Shown in pieces: positions 7,046 through 12,070 of a DNA stretch of 12,070 nt. The stretch comes from Acetobacteraceae bacterium (GTDB lineage Bacteria > Pseudomonadota > Alphaproteobacteria > Acetobacterales > Acetobacteraceae). Each line of letters starts with the position of its first letter. Within the stretch, counting starts at the first letter, position 1. Made by a program: the position numbers and the translations under genes. Under the pieces are notes generated by a model that had not been told where the DNA came from, searched no databases, and worked only from the letters and a program-made list of their open reading frames with translations. The DNA lies in contig CANJXD010000129.1 in assembly GCA_947478535.1 (NCBI GenBank), positions 1 through 12,070 of the forward strand, written 5' to 3'.

Positions 7046-7567
7046 TCAGCGCAGGATCAGGTTGGTGGTGCAGCGGAACAGCGGGCGCCGTTCCTCGCCG
7101 GCGGCGAATTCGTCATCCACCGTGACGATCACCATCGGGCCGGCCTTGCCCTGGCGCTGCTTCACGTCGCGATAGGCGCTGCGGCAGAAGATGCGCTCGC
7201 CGAGCTTCGCGTGGCTTTGGAACTCGTAGTCGTAGCCGCCATTCAGCACGCCGGAGAGCGGGATGGGCATGCGCGGCAGATGCGGGCGCAGCAGGCGGGA
7301 CTCGCCATCGAATTCCGGGTCGCCATGGCCTTCCAGCGGGTCCCAGCCATCGGCCGCGGTGCGGCGATAGGCATGGACTGGGAAGCCGAGCGGAGCCACC
7401 GGCGCGTCATGCCGCGGGCCGGTAAAGCCGGGGCGGCTGCGCGGGTTGGTGTCGATCGTCGCATGCATGAAGCGGCGCAATTCGCTCGCCTCGACGGGAT
7501 GCGTCGCCTCCACCCAATCGGATTGCACGCCGATCAGGGCCCGCGCGGCGTCGGTGACGAAATCCAT
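7046..7567 (-). CDS. FAS1-like dehydratase / MaoC N-type hot-dog protein (first copy), first gene of the minus operon
   Basis: This 173-residue hot-dog protein is the paralogue of the gene at 3193-3738. Shared blocks are HPVEASELRRF (23-33), VAPLGFPVHAYRR (57-69), LNGGYDYEF (108-116), KLGERIFCRSAYRDV (121-135) and RQGKAGPMVIVTVDD (138-152). Around the first helix it reads ATIDTNPR, lacking the paired Asp and His of an active MaoC hydratase, so it is likely the partner subunit of a heteromeric hydratase. The ATG at 7567 is chosen because GGAGGAGG (7578-7585) sits 10 bases upstream and the MDFVTDAARALIG opening aligns with the start of its paralogue. An ATG overlapping the end of that Shine-Dalgarno stretch is out of frame, and an in-frame start at 7636 would lie in the promoter region. 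It is followed 2 bases later by the double CoA-transferase. The fold is confident, the substrate unknown. Confidence 0.86.
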   Translation of the reverse strand: MDFVTDAARALIGVQSDWVEATHPVEASELRRFMHATIDTNPRSRPGFTGPRHDAPVAPLGFPVHAYRRTAADGWDPLEGHGDPEFDGESRLLRPHLPRMPIPLSGVLNGGYDYEFQSHAKLGERIFCRSAYRDVKQRQGKAGPMVIVTVDDEFAAGEERRPLFRCTTNLILR

Positions 7568-7577
7568 GGCCCGCCAT

Positions 7578-7585
7578 CCTCCTCC
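7578..7585 (-). promoter_or_regulatory. Strong ribosome binding site of the minus operon
   Basis: The minus strand reads GGAGGAGG 10 bases before the ATG at 7567. It fixes the start of the first minus-strand gene. Confidence 0.65.
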
Positions 7586-7595
7586 GGCCCGGCGG

Positions 7596-7609
7596 CCTGC
7601 CGGGGCAGG
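7596..7609 (-). repeat. Small inverted repeat in the minus-operon leader
   Basis: CCTGCC and GGCAGG are separated by two bases, giving a stem of five or six pairs in the untranslated leader, 11 bases upstream of the ribosome site. It has no T-run, so it is not an intrinsic terminator. It may be chance in DNA this GC-rich. Confidence 0.3.
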
Positions 7610-7625
7610 GCCAATCCGGCCGATT

Positions 7626-7640
7626 AGTGTCCACACTTAT
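7626..7640. promoter_or_regulatory. Operator-like palindrome, left copy
   Basis: AGTGTCCACACTTAT contains the arms AGTGT and ACACT around two central bases. It matches the right copy (GGTGTCGACACTTTT) at 12 of 15 positions. Read on the minus strand it contains TGGACA (7628-7633), five of six bases of a sigma-70 -35 element, directed toward the minus operon; no convincing -10 follows. The short GTGT-N2-ACAC symmetry recalls sites of GntR-type regulators, but the family is a guess. Confidence 0.55.
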
Positions 7641-7688
7641 GTGCTCTTGCAGCGAAACCTGGCACGCAATCCCATATTTCGCAATCGG

Positions 7689-7703
7689 GGTGTCGACACT
7701 TTT
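7689..7703. promoter_or_regulatory. Operator-like palindrome, right copy
   Basis: GGTGTCGACACTTTT contains the perfect ten-base palindrome GTGTCGACAC. It repeats the left copy in the same orientation, with starts 63 bases apart, close to six DNA turns. It overlaps the TCGACA -35 candidate of the plus operon, so a bound repressor would block polymerase. Confidence 0.55.
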
Positions 7704-7721
7704 GGCGAAGCGAGTCATGCT
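7693..7721 (+). promoter_or_regulatory. Possible sigma-70 promoter of the plus operon
   Basis: TCGACA (7693-7698, five of six -35 bases) is followed after 17 bases by CATGCT (7716-7721), a weak -10 with three matches. Transcription would begin near 7728, leaving a leader of about 36 bases. The spacing is right but the -10 is poor, so this is tentative. Confidence 0.35.
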
Positions 7722-7730
7722 CGCGGGAAG

Positions 7731-7744
7731 GCCGGCGAACCGGC
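7731..7744 (+). repeat. Small hairpin in the plus-operon leader
   Basis: GCCGG and CCGGC flank a CGAA loop, with AAG and CTT extending the stem across a one-base bulge. It lies 19 bases before the ATG at 7764 and just ahead of a weak GGGGA ribosome site, so it could affect initiation. No T-run follows, so it is not a terminator. Confidence 0.3.
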
Positions 7745-7763
7745 TTGTTGGGGAAACGGGCGC

Positions 7764-8756
7764 ATGCGGGTCGTCTATGTCGGTGCGTCGCACTGGCACC
7801 TGCCACTGTATCTGGAGCCGATGCTGGCGCTGCCCGGCATCAGCCTGGCGGGGCTCGCCGATCCGGATCCGGTGAAGGCGGCAGCACTCGGGGACCGCTA
7901 CGGCTGCGCGCAGGACCGGGATTTCCGCGCGCTGTGTCGCCGGGTGAAGCCGGATTTTGTCGTGGCTCTTGGCCGACATGCCGACATGCCGGAACAGGCG
8001 GAGTTCCTGATCGACGAAGGCATCCCCTTCGCGCTGGAGAAACCTTGCGGGACGACGGTGGCGCAGGTGGAGGCGCTGGCCGCTCGCGCCGCGGCGAAGG
8101 GTGCCTTCTGCGCCGTGCCGCTGGTGTTCCGCAATGGCGACTTCTTCCGCCTGATGCAGGACCTCGCGGCCGATGATGGCGGCGTGCAGCACATGGCCTT
8201 CCGCTTCATCGCAGGATTCGCGACGCGCTACCTCGACAATGGCTGCGCCTGGAACCTGGACCCGGTGCTGGCTGGCGGCGGCGCGATGCTCAACCTCGGC
8301 TGCCACTTCGTCGATATCGTCCACGTCCTCTGGGGCGATGCCGCGAAGCCCGTGGCCGCGAGCTTTTCCAACGCCGCCTGGGGCTTCCCGGTGGAAGACT
8401 ATGGCGCTGTGACCTTCGCTGGCCCCGGCGGCGCCCTGGCGCAGGTGGAAGCGGGCTACCTCTATCCCGCGCCGACCAGCAATTTCGACCTGCACTTCGC
8501 GCTGCGCACGCCGCGCCACTACCTGATCGCGCCGGATCCGGAGACGGTGCATATCATCGCCAATGACGGCACGCGCCGCATCCTGCGCACCCACACCACG
8601 AATGTCGGGCAATACGCACCCTTCATGGCCGATGTGCTGGACCGTGCGCGCCGGGGCCAGCAGCCCTGCGCCGATCTCGCCACCATGCTGCCGGTGATGC
8701 GGCTGACGGAAGCGGCCTATGCGCTCGGTGGCCGCACGCTGGGGGCGGTGGCGTGA
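7764..8756 (+). CDS. Gfo/Idh/MocA-family oxidoreductase
   Basis: This 330-residue cytosolic dehydrogenase probably oxidises or reduces a sugar, polyol or related compound with NAD(P). The N-terminal Rossmann fold starts RVVYVGASHWHLPLY (2-16), with an acidic residue ending the second strand (LADPD, 31-35). The family EKP motif is at 92-94 (LEKPCGTT), and the second-domain signature GGGAMLNLGCHFVD is at 171-184, with His181 and Asp184 in the active-site positions. The glycine loop is unusual: VGASHWH replaces the common GxGxxG. The ATG at 7764 gives a normal family length; frames further upstream extend through the promoter region. A weak GGGGA lies about 10 bases upstream. It is the first gene of the plus operon, and its TGA shares a base with the next ATG. 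The shared operon with a GldA-type dehydrogenase and a transketolase points to polyol or sugar-like catabolism. The substrate is unknown. Confidence 0.88.
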   Translation: MRVVYVGASHWHLPLYLEPMLALPGISLAGLADPDPVKAAALGDRYGCAQDRDFRALCRRVKPDFVVALGRHADMPEQAEFLIDEGIPFALEKPCGTTVAQVEALAARAAAKGAFCAVPLVFRNGDFFRLMQDLAADDGGVQHMAFRFIAGFATRYLDNGCAWNLDPVLAGGGAMLNLGCHFVDIVHVLWGDAAKPVAASFSNAAWGFPVEDYGAVTFAGPGGALAQVEAGYLYPAPTSNFDLHFALRTPRHYLIAPDPETVHIIANDGTRRILRTHTTNVGQYAPFMADVLDRARRGQQPCADLATMLPVMRLTEAAYALGGRTLGAVA

Positions 8757-9844
8757 TGCGCCTGTTCGGCGGGCCGCGGCTCTATCTGCAAGGGCCGGGC
8801 GCGTTGCGCGAGCTCGGGCAGGTCGTGCGCGGCATCGCGCCGCATGCGGCCCTCGTCGGCGATGCCGATGTGCTGGCGCGCTATGGCGATGTGGTGGCAG
8901 AACAGCTGCGCGCGGCCGGCATCGGCTTTGGCAGCGCGGCGCTGCGGGGCGAGGTTTCTGATTCCGCCATCGCGGCACTGGATATGGCGCTGCCGCGGGA
9001 GGCCGGCGTCGTCATCGGCCTCGGCGGCGGCCGATCCATCGATGCCGCGAAGGCGGTGGCGCTGAAGCGCGGCCTGCCGGTGGTGACTGTGCCGACCGCC
9101 GCGTCCAACGACAGCCCGACCAGCCGCATCTTCGTGATGTATCGCCAGGATGGCGCGCTGGACCGGGTGGAGCGGCTGCCGTGCAACCCCGAGGCGGTGA
9201 TCGTCGATACCGAATTGCTGGTCCGCGCGCCGCCCGCCCTGCTGCGCGCCGGCATCGGCGATGGCCTGACCAAGCGCTTCGAGGCCGAAGGCTGCGCCGC
9301 CGTCGATGGCATCACGCCGCAAGGCACCAGGCCGCTGCGCACGCCAGGCGCCATCGCGGCGCTGGGCTTCGAGACGCTGCTGGCGCATGCGCCGCAGGCC
9401 CTGGCCGATGCCGCAGCCGGGCGCCTGACGCCGGCCTTCGAGGCGGTGGTCGAGGCCGTGATCCTGATGTCGGGGCTGGGCTTCGAGAATGGCGGTCTTT
9501 CGCTCGCCCATTCGCTCACACGCGGGTTCACGCGGGAGGCGGCGATGGCGCACACGCCGCATGGTGAACAGGTGGCCTTCGGCCTGCTGGTGCAGTTGCA
9601 GCTGACACCGGGCGAGGCACCCATGCTACGCCGCCTGCTGCCCTTCTGCGCCGGCATCGGCCTGCCCGTTCGGCTGGCGGGCATCGGGCTGTCCCGCGGC
9701 GATGTCGCCGCGCTCGACCGCATCGCTACCGCGACGCTGACGGCGCCGCACATCACCCACCTCCCCGGCCCGCCTTTGACCGCCAGCGCGATCCGCGACG
9801 CGATGCTGGCCGTGGACGATCTTGCCTCGGAGCTTGCCGCATGA
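8756..9844 (+). CDS. Glycerol dehydrogenase-like (GldA family) iron/zinc-containing alcohol dehydrogenase
   Basis: This 362-residue NAD-dependent dehydrogenase probably interconverts a vicinal diol or polyol and a hydroxyketone. The NAD-binding motif is GLGGGRSIDAAKAVA (88-102), and PTAASNDSPTS (113-123) matches the family's PT-AS-DAPTS strand. Metal ligands are conserved: Asp169 (AGIGDGLTK), His252 (SLAHSL) and His269 (TPHGEQVAFG), each two residues from the corresponding Asp171, His254 and His271 of characterised GldA enzymes. The full family length is present. The ATG at 8756 overlaps the previous stop (TGATG); a GTG one codon earlier is equally in frame. Its stop overlaps the next start as ATGA. 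Being coupled to a transketolase, it may make or consume the ketose that enzyme uses. Glycerol itself need not be the substrate. The family is firm, the substrate inferred. Confidence 0.9.
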   Translation: MRLFGGPRLYLQGPGALRELGQVVRGIAPHAALVGDADVLARYGDVVAEQLRAAGIGFGSAALRGEVSDSAIAALDMALPREAGVVIGLGGGRSIDAAKAVALKRGLPVVTVPTAASNDSPTSRIFVMYRQDGALDRVERLPCNPEAVIVDTELLVRAPPALLRAGIGDGLTKRFEAEGCAAVDGITPQGTRPLRTPGAIAALGFETLLAHAPQALADAAAGRLTPAFEAVVEAVILMSGLGFENGGLSLAHSLTRGFTREAAMAHTPHGEQVAFGLLVQLQLTPGEAPMLRRLLPFCAGIGLPVRLAGIGLSRGDVAALDRIATATLTAPHITHLPGPPLTASAIRDAMLAVDDLASELAA

Positions 9845-10668
9845 ATCAGCATCGCCTTGGGCTCACGGGGGCCGCGCTGGCGGATAAGGCGCGGCGGTTG
9901 CGCCGCCATGCTGTCCGCATGGTGGCGCCGATCGGCGAAGGCTATGTCGGGCAGGGCCTGGGCGCGGCGGATATCATGGCCGCGCTGTTCTTCCATGAAA
10001 TGGCCTACGACCCGGACAAGCCGGATTGGGAAGGCCGCGACCGCTTCCTGCTCTCTCCCGCGCATTACGGCGTGGCGCTGTTCGCGGCGCTGGCGGAACG
10101 GGGCGCGCTGCCGGTGCAGGAGCTTGCGCAATACGGCGTCGATGGCAGCCCGCTCGAGATCATCGCCAGCGAGCGCCTGCCGGGTGTGGAAGCCACGCTC
10201 GGCTCGCTCGGCATGGGGCTTTCCGTCGGCGTCGGGATGGGGCTTTCGCTGCGCCGGCGCGGCAGCGCGAGCCGCGTCTATGTCTTCATCGGCGATGGCG
10301 AGATGCAGGAAGGCGAGACCTGGGAGGCGGTGATGTCCGCCGCGTCCTTCAAGCTCGGCAATGTCTGCGCTATCGTCGATGTGAACGACATGCAGGTGGA
10401 TGGCGCCACCACCAGCGTGATGAATATGGGCGATATCGGCGCCAAGTGGCGCGCCTTCGGCTGGCACGTCATCGAGCTCGATGGCCATGACCTCGACGCG
10501 CTCTGCGCCGCGCTGGCCGCGGCACGCGCGAAGCCGGATGCGCCGACCGTGCTGCTCGCCCGCACGCTGCCGGGCCGTGGCGTCAGCGCGCTCGAAGGCC
10601 GCAAGGCGCATTTCGCGAAGATACCGCCGGACGTGGCCGCCGCCGCCATGATCGAGCTGGAGGGCTGA
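9841..10668 (+). CDS. Split transketolase, N-terminal (thiamine-diphosphate-binding) subunit, divergent
   Basis: This 275-residue subunit carries the pyrophosphate-binding half of a transketolase. The cofactor motif GDGEMQEGETWEAV (151-164) ends in VDVNDMQVDG (179-188), with Asn182 and the GDG pair as expected for metal and thiamine diphosphate binding. AADIMAALFF (42-51), LSPAHYGVALFAALAERG (71-88) and LPGVEATLGSLG (113-124) follow the family plan. Three deviations from the usual transketolase consensus stand out: EGYVG (33-37) in place of SGHPG, SPAH in place of SKGH (the His75 is kept), and GSPLE (102-106) where a GHPD/GHPE histidine is expected. The changed histidines normally contact the donor substrate. 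The ATG at 9841 overlaps the preceding stop (ATGA), with GGAG 8 bases upstream. The C-terminal subunit follows after 2 bases. The assignment to the split transketolase family is firm; the substrate probably differs from pentose phosphates. Confidence 0.88.
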   Translation: MNQHRLGLTGAALADKARRLRRHAVRMVAPIGEGYVGQGLGAADIMAALFFHEMAYDPDKPDWEGRDRFLLSPAHYGVALFAALAERGALPVQELAQYGVDGSPLEIIASERLPGVEATLGSLGMGLSVGVGMGLSLRRRGSASRVYVFIGDGEMQEGETWEAVMSAASFKLGNVCAIVDVNDMQVDGATTSVMNMGDIGAKWRAFGWHVIELDGHDLDALCAALAAARAKPDAPTVLLARTLPGRGVSALEGRKAHFAKIPPDVAAAAMIELEG

Positions 10669-10670
10669 GC

Positions 10671-11651
10671 ATGCGACCGCCACTGACCATCGCCAGCTCC
10701 GCCGCAGTCTGGCGTGACGGCACGCCGACTGGCAGCAAGGCCTATGGCCGCGCGCTGCTGGCGCTCGCGCAGCAGGACCCGCGCATCGTCTGCCTCGGCG
10801 CCGACCTCACCGGCCCGACGGAAACCGACCTGTTCCGCGACCAGATCCCGGAGCGTTTCTTCAACCTCGGCATCGCCGAGGCGAACCTGATGTGCGTCGC
10901 CTCCGGCATGGCACGATCCGGCGATATTCCGTTCGTCAACACCTTCGGCGTCTTCGCCACGCGGCGGTCGATGGACCAGGTGACGCTGCAGATCGCCTAT
11001 CCCCGCGCCAATGTGAAGATCATCGGCTTCATGCCCGGCCTCACCTCCCCCGGCGGGCCGACGCATCAGGCGACGGATGACATCGCGCTGATGCGCGCGC
11101 TACCCGGCATGGTGGTGGTGGAACCCGCCTGCGCCTCCCATGTCGCGGCGCTGCTCGCACAGCTCGTGGCGCATCAGGGGCCGGCCTATATGCGGATCAA
11201 GCGCGGCGACCTGCCGCTGCTGTTCACGCCGGACAGCCTGCCGCCGCTCGGCAAGGCGCAGGTGGTGCGGCCGGGTCGGGATGGCTGGATCATGGCCAGC
11301 GGCGTGATGGTGACGCTGGCGCTGGAAGCGCTGGATGCCCTCGCGGCGCAAGGCATCCAGGCGGGGCTGGTCAATGTCGGCACGCTGAAGCCGCTCGATG
11401 TCGCGCTGGTGCGCGACCTGGCTTCAGGTGGCAAGCCGATCCTGGTTGCAGAAAATCATTCCGTGATTGGCGGCCTCGGTTCCGCGGTGGCGGAGGTGAT
11501 CGCGGAGGCCGGCATCGGCGTGCCCTTCGCGCGGCTTGGCGTCGCCGATGTCTTCGCCGAGGGCGCGAGCGCGCCCTTCCTGTTCGACACTTACGGGCTT
11601 TCCGCGGTCGCCATCGCCAATCGCTTCGGGGCGCTGTGCGGACGTAGCTGA
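10671..11651 (+). CDS. Split transketolase, C-terminal (pyrimidine-binding) subunit, divergent
   Basis: This 326-residue subunit completes the active site of the heteromeric transketolase with the preceding gene. GSKAYGRALLAL (21-32) and LGADLTGPTETDLF (42-55) open the pyrimidine-binding domain, and FFNLGIAEANLM (63-74) contains the catalytic Glu70 that activates thiamine diphosphate. GGPTHQATDDIALMRALPGM (128-147) keeps the family His132. The stretch before it, IGFMPGLTSP (118-127), is atypical: split transketolases usually read GSHAG--GEDG here, with a histidine that binds the substrate phosphate; Met121 occupies that place and the loop is about one residue shorter. The C-terminal domain has IASGVMVT-like sequence, ENHSVIGGLGSAVAEV (265-280) and RLGVADVFAEGA (288-299), as usual. 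The ATG at 10671 has GGAGGG 6 bases upstream. It follows the N-subunit by 2 bases. No kinase is nearby, so an unphosphorylated substrate is possible, by inference. Confidence 0.88.
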   Translation: MRPPLTIASSAAVWRDGTPTGSKAYGRALLALAQQDPRIVCLGADLTGPTETDLFRDQIPERFFNLGIAEANLMCVASGMARSGDIPFVNTFGVFATRRSMDQVTLQIAYPRANVKIIGFMPGLTSPGGPTHQATDDIALMRALPGMVVVEPACASHVAALLAQLVAHQGPAYMRIKRGDLPLLFTPDSLPPLGKAQVVRPGRDGWIMASGVMVTLALEALDALAAQGIQAGLVNVGTLKPLDVALVRDLASGGKPILVAENHSVIGGLGSAVAEVIAEAGIGVPFARLGVADVFAEGASAPFLFDTYGLSAVAIANRFGALCGRS

Positions 11652-11672
11652 ACATCAGGCCGAAGCGCCAAA

Positions 11673-11678
11673 GGGAGG
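11673..11678 (+). promoter_or_regulatory. Ribosome binding site of the right-hand Bug receptor
   Basis: GGGAGG lies 9 bases before the ATG at 11688, in the 36-base gap after the transketolase stop. The gap holds no hairpin-plus-T-run terminator, so the receptor is probably read with the operon. Confidence 0.65.
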
Positions 11679-11687
11679 AATAACGAC

Positions 11688-12070
11688 ATGACCCGTCTCA
11701 TGCGATCTCGGCGCCACTGGGGCGTAGCCCTTGCAGCCCTTCTCGGCCTCGCGGCTCTGCCCGCCGCCGCGCAGGAATGGCCGACACGGCCGATCCGCCT
11801 CATCGTGCCCTATGCCCCGGGGGGTGGCACGGATGTGGTGGCGCGCGTTCTGGCGCAGACCATGACAGGCCAGTTGCCGCATGCGGTGGTGACGGAAAAT
11901 CGTGCCGGCGCCGGTGGCGGTATCGGTGCCGAGGCGGTCGCGCGGTCCGCCGCCGATGCGCACACCATCCTGTTCACCAATACCGGGCATTCGGTGCTGC
12001 GGATGATCGCGCCGAACCCCAATCTCGACATCATCCAGGCGCTGACGCCGGTGACGATCGTCGGCGAGGC
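11688..12070 (+). CDS. Bug/TctC-family tripartite tricarboxylate transporter substrate receptor (3' end outside window)
   Basis: This is a second periplasmic Bug receptor, visible for 127 complete codons. The signal peptide has a basic start (RSRRH, 6-10), a hydrophobic core (12-24) and likely cleavage after PAAA (residue 28). The mature start QEWPTRPIRLIVPYAPGGGT (29-48) and the aspartate at residue 49 are family hallmarks, as are VVTENRAGAGGGIGAEAVA (67-85) and the ILFTNTGH strand (94-101). The start at 11688 has GGGAGG 9 bases upstream. It is the fifth gene of the plus operon, 36 bases after the transketolase C-subunit, mirroring the Bug gene at the far end of the minus operon. The two are different proteins with only family-level similarity in the visible parts. 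The likely role is capture of the substrate of the plus operon for a membrane TctAB pair encoded elsewhere. Confidence 0.93.
   Translation, partial: MTRLMRSRRHWGVALAALLGLAALPAAAQEWPTRPIRLIVPYAPGGGTDVVARVLAQTMTGQLPHAVVTENRAGAGGGIGAEAVARSAADAHTILFTNTGHSVLRMIAPNPNLDIIQALTPVTIVGE

Larger units (their letters stand above)
7568..7763. promoter_or_regulatory. Divergent promoter region between the two operons
   Basis: These 196 bases are the only sizeable non-coding stretch. They are more AT-rich in the middle (about 7622-7705) than their surroundings. They hold two operator-like palindromes (7626-7640 and 7689-7703), possible outward-facing -35 hexamers inside each palindrome, a short repeated CGCAATC (7665-7671 and 7680-7686), and a small hairpin on each flank. 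The first genes of both operons start about 60-65 bases outside the palindromes, a sensible distance for transcription starting between them. Confidence 0.75.

Noticed and set aside
7659..7676. A TGGCACG sequence on the plus strand resembling the -24 box of a sigma-54 promoter.
   Set aside because: The required -12 GC (TTGC-type) is absent at the proper spacing; the bases there are CCAT.
7596..7744. The two small leader hairpins as intrinsic terminators or riboswitch parts.
   Set aside because: Neither is followed by a T-run, stems are only five to six pairs, and no known riboswitch core is recognisable.
7446..7763. An upstream in-frame extension of the Gfo/Idh/MocA gene.
   Set aside because: It would translate the promoter region and run antisense through the FAS1-like gene; conserved sequence begins only at the ATG at 7764.
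7407..8978. A 523-codon minus-strand frame running across the promoter region.
   Set aside because: It crosses the intergenic region, lies opposite the Gfo gene and out of frame with the FAS1-like gene, and has a low-complexity composition without domain features.
8881..10683. A 600-codon open frame on the minus strand opposite the dehydrogenase and transketolase genes.
   Set aside because: Its translation is rich in Arg, Ala and His with no recognisable motif, while the plus strand there holds two well-recognised conserved proteins. Long antisense frames are expected in GC-rich DNA.
1..12070. Mobile elements, phage genes, CRISPR repeats, tRNA or rRNA genes.
   Set aside because: No transposase or integrase motif, regularly spaced repeat, or tRNA-like or rRNA-like sequence was seen; nearly all bases are accounted for by metabolic genes.

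Overview
The window is GC-rich, densely coding DNA with overlapping genes. Two substrate receptors of the Bug (TctC) type lie at its edges. This gene content suits a metabolically versatile alphaproteobacterium such as an environmental Acetobacteraceae (Roseomonas-like) or a betaproteobacterium. That assignment is inferred from composition and gene families, because no taxonomic marker is present. There is no rRNA, tRNA, CRISPR array, insertion sequence or phage gene.

The layout is two divergent operons fired from one intergenic region (7568-7763). The left operon (minus strand, 7567 down to past position 1) has nine genes, mostly with 4-base overlaps or short gaps. In order of transcription they are: FAS1-like hot-dog protein, double-length class III CoA-transferase, MaoC-like protein, MaoC-N protein with a recognisable catalytic motif, second FAS1-like protein, second MaoC-like protein, HMG-CoA-lyase-like enzyme, single-length class III CoA-transferase, and a Bug receptor cut by the window edge. 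Read as a pathway, an organic acid is bound in the periplasm, converted to a CoA thioester by CoA transfer, hydrated across a double bond by hot-dog hydratases, and split by the retro-aldol lyase. The FAS1-like, MaoC-like and CoA-transferase genes each occur twice, so the operon looks like two related modules around one lyase. The substrate cannot be named from the sequence.

The right operon (plus strand, 7764 to past the end) has a Gfo/Idh/MocA oxidoreductase, a GldA-family polyol dehydrogenase, the N- and C-terminal subunits of a split transketolase, and a second Bug receptor, also cut by the window edge. The transketolase keeps the thiamine-diphosphate motif and catalytic glutamate but appears to lack several histidines that normal transketolases use to bind donor sugar and phosphate. 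No sugar kinase is present. It is probably a carboligase or lyase acting on an unusual, perhaps unphosphorylated, substrate.

The shared promoter region carries two near-identical operator-like palindromes whose starts are 63 bases apart. Each overlaps a possible -35 element facing outward, so one regulator, not encoded here, could control both operons. The best candidates for something undescribed are the duplicated CoA-dependent module and the divergent transketolase pathway under common control.
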